Positions 44,850 through 52,987 of a DNA stretch of 64,000 nt are shown here, in pieces; positions within the stretch are counted from its first letter, which is position 1; the number at the start of each line of letters is the position of its first letter. The stretch is from Paracoccus aminovorans (GTDB lineage Bacteria; Pseudomonadota; Alphaproteobacteria; Rhodobacterales; Rhodobacteraceae), in NCBI RefSeq assembly GCF_900005615.1, contig NZ_LN832559.1, forward strand, positions 960,837 through 1,024,836, given 5' to 3'. Made by a program: the position numbers and the translations under genes. The notes under the pieces are model-generated. The model did not search any database. It was not told the DNA's origin and saw only the letters and a list, made by a program, of their open reading frames with translations.

Positions 44850-45083
44850 ATGGCCGGCGACAAACAGAACCTTCAGGACGCTTTTCTGAACCATGTCCGC
44901 AAGGGCAAGGTTCCGGTGACGATCTTTCTTATCAATGGTGTGAAACTGCAGGGTGTCATCACCTGGTTCGACAATTTCTGCGTGCTGCTGCGCCGCGACG
45001 GCCAGTCGCAGCTGGTCTACAAGCACGCGATTTCCACGATCATGCCGGGCCAGCCGATCAGCCTCTACGACGGCGAGGACTGA
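44850..45083 (+). CDS. hfq: RNA chaperone Hfq
   Basis: 77 residues from the ATG at 44850; an in-frame TTG at 44817 would add 11 residues absent from the family. Sm1 ([26 protein letters not shown] in two pieces) and Sm2 ([10 protein letters not shown]) motifs are intact. It binds small RNAs and mRNAs and, in photosynthetic and nitrogen-fixing relatives, affects nitrogen-fixation gene expression. It sits directly in front of hflX with no gap. Confidence 0.96.
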   Translation: MAGDKQNLQDAFLNHVRKGKVPVTIFLINGVKLQGVITWFDNFCVLLRRDGQSQLVYKHAISTIMPGQPISLYDGED

Positions 45084-46391
45084 TTGGCCGAGCTGTCCGA
45101 GACGCGGGAACGCCCGACCCGCGCTTATGTGATCCACCCCGACCTGGGCAATGCACGCACCCGCCGCTCGCCCGAGCTGGCGCTGGACGAGGCCGTGGCC
45201 CTGGCCCATGCGCTGCCCGCCATCGAGGTGACGGGCGCCGAGGTGGCGCGGCTGCGCAACCCCGATGCCGGCATGCTGTTTTCCAAGGGCAAGCGCGAAG
45301 AGATCGGCGAACACCTGAAGGCCGTCGCCGAGGGCGAGGGCGCCGAGCTGGTGCTGATCGACGGGCCGGTGACGCCGGTCCAGCAGCGCAACCTGGAAAA
45401 GGACTGGGGCGTCAAGATCCTGGACCGCACCGGGCTGATCCTGGAGATCTTCGCCGACCGCGCCCAGACCCGCGAGGGCGTGCTGCAGGTGGAACTGGCG
45501 GCGCTGGCCTATCAGCGCACGCGGCTGGTCCGGGCCTGGACGCACCTGGAGCGCCAGCGCGGCGGATTGGGCTTCGTCGGCGGCCCCGGCGAGACCCAGA
45601 TCGAGGCCGACCGCCGCGCCATCGACGAGCAGATGGTGCGGCTGCGCCGGCAGCTGGAGCGGGTGGTCAAGACCCGCGAGCTGCACCGCAAGGCCCGCGC
45701 CAAGGTGCCCTATCCCATCGTGGCGCTGGTGGGTTACACCAACGCCGGCAAGTCCACGCTGTTCAACAGGCTGACCGGGGCCGAGGTGCTGGCTCAGGAC
45801 CAGCTTTTCGCCACGCTGGACCCGACCATGCGGCAGATGGTGCTGCCGGGCGGGCGCCAGGTGATCCTCTCCGACACCGTGGGCTTCATCAGCGACCTGC
45901 CGCATGAGCTGGTCGCCGCCTTCCGCGCCACGCTGGAAGAAGTGCTGGCCGCCGACCTGATCCTGCACGTCCGCGACATCTCGCACCCCGAGACCGAGGA
46001 ACAGGCAGGCGATGTGGGCGAGATCCTCGAATCGCTGGGCGTCGAGGAGGACGTGCCGCTGATCGAGGTCTGGAACAAGATCGACGCCCTGTCGCCCGAA
46101 ACCCGCGCCGCCCTGCGCCGCACCGACGCCCGCACCGAGGGCGTGCAGGCGATCTCGGCCCTGTCGGGCGAGGGGCTGGACGAATTGCTCCGCTCCGTCG
46201 ACGCACATCTGGCCGAGGCGCTGGACGAGCCGGTGGAAGAGGCCGAACTGCGCCTGCCCGCCGAGGACGGCCGCCGCCGCGCCTGGCTGCATCGCCAGGG
46301 CATCGTCGTCTCCGAGGAGATGACCGAGACCGGCGTGCACCTGCTGGTGCGCTGGACCGCCCGGCAGAAGGCAGAATTCGAGGCGCTGTGA
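45084..46391 (+). CDS. hflX: GTPase HflX
   Basis: 435 residues from a TTG that follows the hfq stop directly, with GGCGAGGA upstream as ribosome site. The N-terminal HflX domain includes GPGETQIEADRR. G domain motifs are GYTNAGKSTLFN (G1), DTVGFISDLP (G3) and NKID (G4). By family it splits stalled or stressed 70S ribosomes. The hfq-hflX pairing is the conserved bacterial arrangement. Confidence 0.95.
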   Translation: MAELSETRERPTRAYVIHPDLGNARTRRSPELALDEAVALAHALPAIEVTGAEVARLRNPDAGMLFSKGKREEIGEHLKAVAEGEGAELVLIDGPVTPVQQRNLEKDWGVKILDRTGLILEIFADRAQTREGVLQVELAALAYQRTRLVRAWTHLERQRGGLGFVGGPGETQIEADRRAIDEQMVRLRRQLERVVKTRELHRKARAKVPYPIVALVGYTNAGKSTLFNRLTGAEVLAQDQLFATLDPTMRQMVLPGGRQVILSDTVGFISDLPHELVAAFRATLEEVLAADLILHVRDISHPETEEQAGDVGEILESLGVEEDVPLIEVWNKIDALSPETRAALRRTDARTEGVQAISALSGEGLDELLRSVDAHLAEALDEPVEEAELRLPAEDGRRRAWLHRQGIVVSEEMTETGVHLLVRWTARQKAEFEAL

Positions 46392-46430
46392 TCGGCGGGA
46401 ACGGTGCCGGTCTCGCGTAACGCAGATACT

Positions 46431-46501
46431 CTTTCCGTTTCTTAAATACCCATGCGGCGGTGCGAGCGGCGATGTCCTATGGGTATTTGGAAAACGGAAA
46501 G
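46431..46501. terminator. Probable bidirectional terminator built from two dispersed elements (copies 4 and 5)
   Basis: Copy 4 (46431-46451, CTTTCCGTTTCTTAAATACC+C) and copy 5 (46481-46501, reverse orientation) are near-perfect inverted repeats 29 bp apart. They form a roughly 20-bp stem between the converging ends of hflX and the fructokinase gene, with pyrimidine/T-rich exits on both strands. Confidence 0.6.
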
Positions 46502-46536
46502 AACCAACGGCCGCTACCGGGGCGGCCGTTTCGGCA

Positions 46537-47457
46537 TCAGGCGGGCAGGGCGTCCAGTTCGTGCTGCCAGGGCGGGTTGGCGCCGGGGCGCGAGACGGTG
46601 ATCGCCGCCGCGCGGGTGCCGAGTGTCAGGGCCTGAAGCAGGGTCTCGGGCGTGAGGTCCGCCATGCCATCGCGGCTGAGCGCGCCCGACCGGTGCAGTG
46701 CCGCCAGCACTCCGGCGTTGAAGGTGTCGCCGGCGCCGATGGTGTCGGCGACCTCGACCCGCGTGGCGGGTGCGTCGAGCGGCGCGCCCTGCCAATGCGC
46801 CCGGGCGCCGGCCGAGCCGCCGGTCTGCAGCACCACCTTCGCCCCCTTGGCGAGGATGGCGGCGGCGGCTTCCTCGAAGCTCGCCCTCGGCATCAGCCAT
46901 TCCAGGTCGTCGCCCGAGAGCTTGACCAGGTCGGCCCGCGCCAGCAGGCGTTCCAGCCGGGCGCGATAGGCGGTCTCGTCGCTGATGAAGAAGGGGCGGA
47001 TGTTCGGGTCGAGCATGACCGGGACGCGGGGGTGCAGCCGTTCGACCAGCGCCTCGATCGCCGCGCCGCAGGGGTCGGGTACCAGGCTGATGCCGCCCAC
47101 GAACAGGGCCGAGACCGATTCGGGGATCTCGGGCAGGTCTTCGGGCGCCAGCATCCGGCCGGCGGAGCCTTCGTCGTAGAAGGCATAGCGCGCCTCGCCC
47201 CCGGTCAGGGTGACGAAGGCCAAGGTGGTCAGCCGGTCGCTGCGCGGGCAGAGGCCGGTGTCGACATTCGCCTCGGCCAGCGGGCGCAGCAGCATCTCGC
47301 CGAAGCCGTCGCGCGAGATCGGCCACAGGTAGCCGGTCGGGGCGCCGATGCGGCCCAGGGCGATGGCGGTGTTGTAGACCGCGCCGCCGGGCAGCGGGCG
47401 GTAATGGGCGCCCTCGGGCACCATGTCGATCAGCGATTCACCGGCGCACAGTATCAT
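46537..47457 (-). CDS. PfkB-family carbohydrate kinase (fructokinase-like)
   Basis: 306 residues, ribokinase/PfkB fold. LCAGESLIDMVPEG opens the protein, GGAVYNTAIALGRIG binds sugar, and the signature DTIGAGDTFNAG with its catalytic Asp lies near residue 245. Phosphorylates a sugar, probably fructose, with ATP; substrate is inferred from overall resemblance. It follows the zinc-ribbon gene by 13 bp on the same strand, so it may be co-transcribed with that module, though function gives no obvious link. Confidence 0.88.
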   Translation of the reverse strand: MILCAGESLIDMVPEGAHYRPLPGGAVYNTAIALGRIGAPTGYLWPISRDGFGEMLLRPLAEANVDTGLCPRSDRLTTLAFVTLTGGEARYAFYDEGSAGRMLAPEDLPEIPESVSALFVGGISLVPDPCGAAIEALVERLHPRVPVMLDPNIRPFFISDETAYRARLERLLARADLVKLSGDDLEWLMPRASFEEAAAAILAKGAKVVLQTGGSAGARAHWQGAPLDAPATRVEVADTIGAGDTFNAGVLAALHRSGALSRDGMADLTPETLLQALTLGTRAAAITVSRPGANPPWQHELDALPA

Positions 47458-47470
47458 GACGCCCCCTCCC

Positions 47471-48754
47471 TCAAGGTCCGTTGTCCGACTGATAGCGGTA
47501 ACTGCCGCTGATGGAAATATCCGGCGTGAGCGGGCCGGCCCCGATCCGCACGTAGCCGCCGCGTTCGTTCAGCCAGATGAGCCCCGCCAGCAGCGCCAGC
47601 GCCAGCAACACCGCCAGCGCGATCTTCCACACCGACCAGGGCCGTTCGCCCTGCACGCGGCCGGATTGGCCGTTGACCACGAAGCGGTAGCTCTGGCCGT
47701 TGTAGCGATAGGCGGCGGTCCAGACCGGCAGCAGGATATGCTTGAAGCTTTCCTCGGCGTAGCGGGTCTGGATGCCGGTGATCTGCTGTTCGTTGCCGCC
47801 GATGGCGCGACGCACGTCCATGGCGATCACGCCGGCCATTTCCTGGCGCGCGATGTCATGGCCGGCGGCCAGCGGGATGGTGTAGCCCTCGGCCAGGAAG
47901 CCCGCGAGATATTCCGGGCTGTAGGGCATCAGGTGCGACAGGTCCCAGGGCGCCAGCGCGTCGGTGATGCGGCGCGGCAGGGCGCTGGCCGCCAGCACCA
48001 GCACGTCGTCGAAATTCCGCGCCACCTGGCCCGAGACCGGCGTCCAGCGGGTGCGGCGCACCTGCTGCGCCACGCGCTGCTGGCGGCCGTCGACCGTCTG
48101 CGTGACGTAGACGGTTTCGTAATACCAGTCGCCGCGCGCGCCGCTGTATTGCGAGCGCGTGTCGGCGTCGAAGGTCCAGAACGGCGAATAGACCCCGTTC
48201 ATCCGCTTGCCGCGCCTTGCATAGGCGGTCAGGCCCGAGGGCGCGAACCACAAGCCCTTCATCCAGTCGTCCAGCGCCGATTTCGCCTGCGCCTCGGTGA
48301 TGACGAAGGGCAGCACGCCCTGCGGCTTCAGCTGCCTTGTGGCGCCGGTATCGGTGACCACGGGCGTGGCGCAGAACGGGCAGGTCGAGGCGTGCTGGTC
48401 CGAGGTGATCTCGACCTTGGCGCCGCAGTTCGGGCAGGAGAGGGTGCGGACGGTCTCGGTCAGGTCGGAGCCTGCGTCGAGGCGCAGCCCCTGTTCCAGC
48501 GGGATCTCGCGCAGGTCGGACTTGTGGCCGCTGTCCCATTGCAGCGCGCGACCGGTCGAGGGGTCGTTCAGGATGACCCGGTCGCCCCAGGGCCCCTGCG
48601 CCGTCTGCCGGGCGGGCGCGCGGGCGGGGCCGGGGCCGATATGCTGCTCATGCCCGCAATAGGGGCAGACCAGGCTTTGCTGCCCGGGCGAGAATTCCAG
48701 GCTCGCGCCGCAATTCTCGCACGGGTAGCGGTATTCCGAAGGCGGTGTCGGCAT
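47471..48754 (-). CDS. Zinc-ribbon membrane protein (TFIIB-type ribbon; YdjG-like)
   Basis: 427 residues. Two zinc ribbons near the N-terminus: CENCG with CPYCG (about residues 12-33) and CPNCG with CPFC (about 108-129). A long beta-rich central region includes a WTFDADTRSQYSGARGDWYYE patch. One membrane helix lies near the C-terminus (WKIALAVLLALALLAGLIWL). The ribbon-plus-helix plan resembles YdjG of Bacillus subtilis, which recruits a PspA homologue to membranes. It follows the SPFH gene after 3 bp. Confidence 0.78.
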   Translation of the reverse strand: MPTPPSEYRYPCENCGASLEFSPGQQSLVCPYCGHEQHIGPGPARAPARQTAQGPWGDRVILNDPSTGRALQWDSGHKSDLREIPLEQGLRLDAGSDLTETVRTLSCPNCGAKVEITSDQHASTCPFCATPVVTDTGATRQLKPQGVLPFVITEAQAKSALDDWMKGLWFAPSGLTAYARRGKRMNGVYSPFWTFDADTRSQYSGARGDWYYETVYVTQTVDGRQQRVAQQVRRTRWTPVSGQVARNFDDVLVLAASALPRRITDALAPWDLSHLMPYSPEYLAGFLAEGYTIPLAAGHDIARQEMAGVIAMDVRRAIGGNEQQITGIQTRYAEESFKHILLPVWTAAYRYNGQSYRFVVNGQSGRVQGERPWSVWKIALAVLLALALLAGLIWLNERGGYVRIGAGPLTPDISISGSYRYQSDNGP

Positions 48755-48757
48755 GCG

Positions 48758-49900
48758 TCAGCCCTTGGGCACCGGGGGCGGCGGCGGGGGCGGGGCGATG
48801 GTGAAGAGCTGGGCCAGTTCGGCCACGTCCTCGGCCGGTTTCCAGCCGTCCTGGCCCGGGGTCCAGACCAGGGTTTCGCGGGTGAAGCCGCCCTGCTGCG
48901 CCAGCCGGCCCAGATGGGCGCGGCCATAGGGCCCTTGCGCGGCGCCGTCGACGGCGATGTGCCAGACGGTTTCGGGATGCAGCGGCGGCGGGGTTTGCGG
49001 GGCCTGTTGTGGCGCCTGTTGGCCGGGGATCGCGCCCCAGGGACCGCGCCCGGCCATCGCCGCGCCAAGGCCGGCGCCCAGCCCGGCGCCGAGGCCCGCG
49101 CCCATGCCCGCACCCGCGCCGCCCGGCTGTTGCGAGGCGTTCAGCATCGCCTCGGAGGCGGCGTATTGGCCGAAGCGGTTCAGGTCGCCGACGATGCCCA
49201 TCGAGGTGCGCTTGTCGAGCATCTTTTCCACCTCGTCCGGCAGGCTGATGTTCTCGACATAGAATTCGGGGATGGTCAGGCCGTATTCGGCGACCGTCGG
49301 GCTGATCGCCTTGGCGACCATCTGGCCGAATTGCGCCGTGTTCGCCGCCATGTCGAGGACGGGGATGCCCGAGCCCGCGATCATGCGCGAGAATTCCTGC
49401 ACGATGATGTTGCGCAGCTGGAAGGTGATTTCGTCCTTGGTGAATTCGCCGTCGGTGCCGACGATCTCGGTCATGAAGCGGCCGGGGTCGGTCACGCGCA
49501 TGGAATAGGTGCCGAAGGCGCGGATGCGCACCGGGCCGAATTCGGGGTCGCGGGCTATGACCGGGTTCTTGGTGCCCCATTTCAGGTCGTTGAAGCGGGT
49601 GGTGTTGACGAAATAGATTTCCGACTTGAAGGGGCTGCGGAAGCCGTGGTCCCAATGCTGCAGCCGGGTCAGGATCGGCAGGTTGTTGGTTTCCAGCATG
49701 TAGAGGCCGGGCTGGAACACGTCGGCAAGCTGGCCCTCGTGGATGAAGACGGCGGCCTGGCCTTCGCGCACGGTCAGCTTGGCGCCGTATTTGATGGCGC
49801 GGCCGACGGTCGGGAAGCGATAGACCATGGTGTCGCGGCTGTCGTCGGTCCATTCGATGATCTCGATGAACTCGCCGCCGAGGATGTTGAAGAGCGACAT
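48758..49900 (-). CDS. SPFH-domain protein with C-terminal GYF_2 domain (YdjI/virion-core-like)
   Basis: 380 residues. SPFH/band-7-like region from about 20 to 230 (PTVGRAIKYGAKLTVREGQA, AFGTYSMRVTDPGRFM). A Gly/Ala-rich linker carries repeated GAGLGAGLGAG. A C-terminal GYF_2 domain (WHIAVDGAAQGPYGRAHLGR, TLVWTPGQDGWKPA) suggests protein-protein contacts. No signal peptide or helix, so it acts in the cytosol or at the inner membrane face. It sits between a secreted protein gene and the zinc-ribbon gene. Confidence 0.82.
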   Translation of the reverse strand: MSLFNILGGEFIEIIEWTDDSRDTMVYRFPTVGRAIKYGAKLTVREGQAAVFIHEGQLADVFQPGLYMLETNNLPILTRLQHWDHGFRSPFKSEIYFVNTTRFNDLKWGTKNPVIARDPEFGPVRIRAFGTYSMRVTDPGRFMTEIVGTDGEFTKDEITFQLRNIIVQEFSRMIAGSGIPVLDMAANTAQFGQMVAKAISPTVAEYGLTIPEFYVENISLPDEVEKMLDKRTSMGIVGDLNRFGQYAASEAMLNASQQPGGAGAGMGAGLGAGLGAGLGAAMAGRGPWGAIPGQQAPQQAPQTPPPLHPETVWHIAVDGAAQGPYGRAHLGRLAQQGGFTRETLVWTPGQDGWKPAEDVAELAQLFTIAPPPPPPPVPKG

Positions 49901-49924
49901 GGGAGCCTCGTCCTTGGGATTTCC

Positions 49925-50590
49925 CTAGACGTTAGCGCAGGGCGGCGGGTCGATCCATTCCCCTTTGCGGTCGCCGAGGAAGTCCAGATAGAACGCGACC
50001 GTCTGGCCCTGCGCGTCGCCGAGACGAAAGAACTGGTAACCGCCGTCGCCGTAACCGCTTGAGGAGACCGCCATGCGCGTCCCATCGGGCAGGGTCACGA
50101 AGCTGGCGAAGGTTTGCAGCGGCAATTGCGGTTCGAGCGCGGTATAGGGGTCGCTGGCCTGGGCCTGCAACGAGTCGTAATAGAGGCTCATCGCCTCAAG
50201 GCCGGATCGGGTCACGATTGCGGCGAGGCCGGTATCCACGCCGACGACGCCCAGGGATTCGCCGCGGGCCGGCATGCCGTCAGCGGTGACCAGCGCGATG
50301 GCGGCTGCATAGGCGTAGCCGTCCTCACGCGCCAGCACGGCATAGAAACGCGCCTCCGGCGCTGCCGGGGTCGGCGCGGGCTTGGTGGCGAAGCCGGTCA
50401 GCGGGTCCAGCGCGACGATGCCGCTGCCGTCCAGCGGATAGGGGCCGATGTCGCGGCCGATGCGGTCGGGGTCGCCCGAACGGTCGATCAGCCATTGCAC
50501 CGCGCCCGGCAGCGCATCGGCCGCCGCTGGGCCGGTGCCGAGAAGGCAGGCGGTCAGCAGCAGCGCCGGCAGCGCGGCGCTTCGCGTCAA
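49925..50590 (-). CDS. Secreted protein of unknown function
   Basis: 221 residues with a signal peptide (about 24 residues, ending AAADA). The mature part contains PYPLDGSGIVALDPLTGF and a YGDGGYQFFRLGDAQGQTV region, with a single Cys three residues from the end. The family is not recognised. Its start overlaps the DUF2927 lipoprotein stop by four bases, so both belong to the telA-led operon. Confidence 0.7.
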   Translation of the reverse strand: MTRSAALPALLLTACLLGTGPAAADALPGAVQWLIDRSGDPDRIGRDIGPYPLDGSGIVALDPLTGFATKPAPTPAAPEARFYAVLAREDGYAYAAAIALVTADGMPARGESLGVVGVDTGLAAIVTRSGLEAMSLYYDSLQAQASDPYTALEPQLPLQTFASFVTLPDGTRMAVSSSGYGDGGYQFFRLGDAQGQTVAFYLDFLGDRKGEWIDPPPCANV

Positions 50591-51603
50591 ACCTCGGTCC
50601 CCAGCAGTTCGCGGGCGATCTGCAAGACGATGGGGCGGGCCTCGGCCTCGGTCATGCCGGGGCGCAGGCGCGGGTCGTAGAGGATTTTCAGCAACAGCTC
50701 GTCGTGGCGGGTCAGATAGGCGAATTCCTCGTCGTCGTTGAAGACCGAGGGCCGCGCGCGCGGGCTGTCGTTGGCAAGGCCCATGCCCTGCGCCAGTTCC
50801 TCATGCACGCAGGAGCGGCGCAGGCGGGGCGGCAGCTCGGCCCGGATCAGCGCCACCGCCTGCGAATAGACCGGCGAGTTGCCGCTGGAATAGGCGAAGA
50901 CCGTGCAATAGTTCTGCGGCGCCAGGTCGCGCAGGGCGGCGATGTCCCCTTCGGGGATGCCGGGGACCAGGCTGGCGAGCCTGGGGCCGATGGCGCGGCG
51001 CTCGTCCTCGTTGAGGATCAGCACGTTGAAATTGCCGGCGGCGCCGGTCAGCCCGACCGGATGGCCGCTGACCCGCTGCAGCCGGGCGGCGAAATCGGCG
51101 ATATCGGCGCGGTCGCGCGTGCGCTGCACCGGGGCGACCGAGTCGCCGAACTCCAGCCGGATCGCCACCGGCTGCTGCCAGCGGCGCAGCGGCGCGGGCG
51201 TCGGGCGCGAGATCAGCTTGCCGCCCTGGCGCAGGTATTCGTCATAGAGCGCGACCTCGACGAAATCCTCGGCCAGCTTCTCGGGAGTCATCGCGATGTC
51301 GCTGCCGTCGTCGGTGCGCAGACGGCCGCGTGCGATCAGCGCCTGTTCGACGCCGGCAAGATGGTCGCGCATGGTGCGGCTGGCGGGGCTGTTGGCGGCC
51401 ACCTCGGCCCTGGCGGCGGCCTCGCGCGCGGTTTCGGCGCGTTCGCGGCGCAGCGCGGCTTGGTCGGGGCGGGGTGTTTCGGGGCGCTGGGGCGGCGGCG
51501 CCTCGGCCGCGGGCGGCGGGGTCTGGGCCGGCGGCTGGTCCGAGCAGGCGGCCAGCGCCGCCAGCAGCGCGAGCGCCAGGCAGGGGCGGGCGATCCGGGT
51601 CAC
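50587..51603 (-). CDS. DUF2927-domain lipoprotein
   Basis: 338 residues from the GTG at 51603, which overlaps the telA stop (GTGA). The signal ends LAALAACS (lipobox). A Pro/Arg/Glu-rich linker to about residue 75 precedes the DUF2927 region, with NYCTVFAYSSGNSPVYSQAVALIRAELPPRLRRSCVHEELAQG in two pieces; the HEE motif in CVHEELAQ suggests a metallopeptidase-like site, though activity is unproven. DUF2927 proteins are common in Rhodobacterales envelopes. Confidence 0.8.
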   Translation of the reverse strand: MTRIARPCLALALLAALAACSDQPPAQTPPPAAEAPPPQRPETPRPDQAALRRERAETAREAAARAEVAANSPASRTMRDHLAGVEQALIARGRLRTDDGSDIAMTPEKLAEDFVEVALYDEYLRQGGKLISRPTPAPLRRWQQPVAIRLEFGDSVAPVQRTRDRADIADFAARLQRVSGHPVGLTGAAGNFNVLILNEDERRAIGPRLASLVPGIPEGDIAALRDLAPQNYCTVFAYSSGNSPVYSQAVALIRAELPPRLRRSCVHEELAQGMGLANDSPRARPSVFNDDEEFAYLTRHDELLLKILYDPRLRPGMTEAEARPIVLQIARELLGTEV

Positions 51604-52772
51604 GACGCTTGCGCCGGACTGGGGTTGCGGGCGCTGGCCGAGGCCAGGGTCTTGCGCAATTCGGCCTCCATGGCCTTGAGGTCCTCTTCGGCGGCGGCGC
51701 GGCGCGAGCGGCCTTCGTCGGCGATGCGCAGGCTGTCCTCGATGGTCGAGACCAGCTCGGCATTGGCGGTGCGCACGGCCTCGATGTCGAAGACGCCGCG
51801 TTCCAGCTGGGTGCGGATCTGGGCGTTCGCCTGGCGCAGGTTCTTGGCATTGGCCGTCAGCAGGTCGTTGGTCAGGTCGTTCGCCTCTTTGACCGCGCGG
51901 GCGGCCTCGGCGCTGCGCTGGATGGTGACGGCCTGCGCCAGCTGGGTTTCCCACAACGGCACCGTGTTCACCAGCGTGGAATTGATCTTGGTGACCAGCG
52001 ACTTGTCGTTTTCCTGCACCAGCCGGATCGAGGGCAGCGATTGCATGGTCACCTGCCGCGTCAGCTTCAGGTCGTGCACGCGCCGTTCCAGATCGTCGCG
52101 GGCAGACCGCAGGTCGCGCAGTTCCTGCGCGGCCATGACCTGGTCGGGCTCGGGCGCGGCCTCGACGGCGGCCTGCTTGGCGGGAAGGTCGTCGCGGTCG
52201 ATCCTTGCGAGCTTTTCCTCGCCCGCCGCGATATAGAGCGCGAGTTCGTCATAGAAGTTCAGCGTGCGGTCATAAAGCAGGTCCAGCGACTTGATGTCTT
52301 TCAACAGCCGGTGCTGGTGCTGGTCCAACTCGATGGTGATGCGGTCGATCTGGCCCTGCACCTGTTCGTAATTCGCGACGAATTTGGCGAAGGGCGCGGC
52401 GCGGCCCGTCAGCTTTTCCCACCAGCTGCGCTGGCGGCGCACGTCGAGCTCGCTGATGGAAAAGCCGCGGATGGTGGTCACGATCTGGCGCAGCGACTCG
52501 CCCGCGGGGCCGACGTCCTTGTTCCTGACGTCGGCCAGCATGGCTTGGCTGATTTCCTGCAGCTCGTTCTGGGCGCGGGCGCCGAAATGCACGATCGAGC
52601 CGGTGTCCTTCAGGTCGATCTCGTCCATGCGCCGGCGGATCGCCTCGGCGGTGGCGGCGTCGGCCTGCGCCAGCGAGGGCGCGGCGGCGGGCGGCTCGGG
52701 CAGGATCACGGAGGTCACGGTCTGGATCTCGTCCAGGGCAGCTGCGGCATTGGCCTGCGTCTGGGAGGTCAT
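51600..52772 (-). CDS. telA: TelA-family toxic-anion resistance protein
   Basis: 390 residues, almost all helical, full-length TelA. Diagnostic stretches are GFSISELDVRRQRSWWEKLTG, the NYEQVQGQIDRITIELDQHQ coiled coil and LVNTVPLWETQLAQAVTIQR. TelA is linked to tellurite and membrane-active antimicrobial resistance; the mechanism is not settled. First gene of a leftward run telA, DUF2927 lipoprotein, secreted protein, SPFH-GYF, zinc-ribbon. Confidence 0.9.
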   Translation of the reverse strand: MTSQTQANAAAALDEIQTVTSVILPEPPAAAPSLAQADAATAEAIRRRMDEIDLKDTGSIVHFGARAQNELQEISQAMLADVRNKDVGPAGESLRQIVTTIRGFSISELDVRRQRSWWEKLTGRAAPFAKFVANYEQVQGQIDRITIELDQHQHRLLKDIKSLDLLYDRTLNFYDELALYIAAGEEKLARIDRDDLPAKQAAVEAAPEPDQVMAAQELRDLRSARDDLERRVHDLKLTRQVTMQSLPSIRLVQENDKSLVTKINSTLVNTVPLWETQLAQAVTIQRSAEAARAVKEANDLTNDLLTANAKNLRQANAQIRTQLERGVFDIEAVRTANAELVSTIEDSLRIADEGRSRRAAAEEDLKAMEAELRKTLASASARNPSPAQAS

Positions 52773-52987
52773 CCGGTGTCGTCCTTTCCTGTGAAACTTG
52801 GGCGCGGTCGCAGAATAAGCCGATTCCCGGCGAGTTCAACGCGAGCGGGCGGCGAAAGTTGCCGTCGTCGCCGGGGTGTGGCGATCATGCCGGGCAGGTC
52901 CCTGGCCGCCGGTCCGCTTTGGGTTTGCGCGACCGGCGGGCGGCGTGTAGAACCTGCGCGATTGAGCCTTGGGAAGGAGCCCCTTGC

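Noticed and set aside
47423..50062. An 879-codon plus-strand open frame
   Set aside because: Antisense shadow of the fructokinase, zinc-ribbon and SPFH genes; low-complexity Arg/Gly/His composition.
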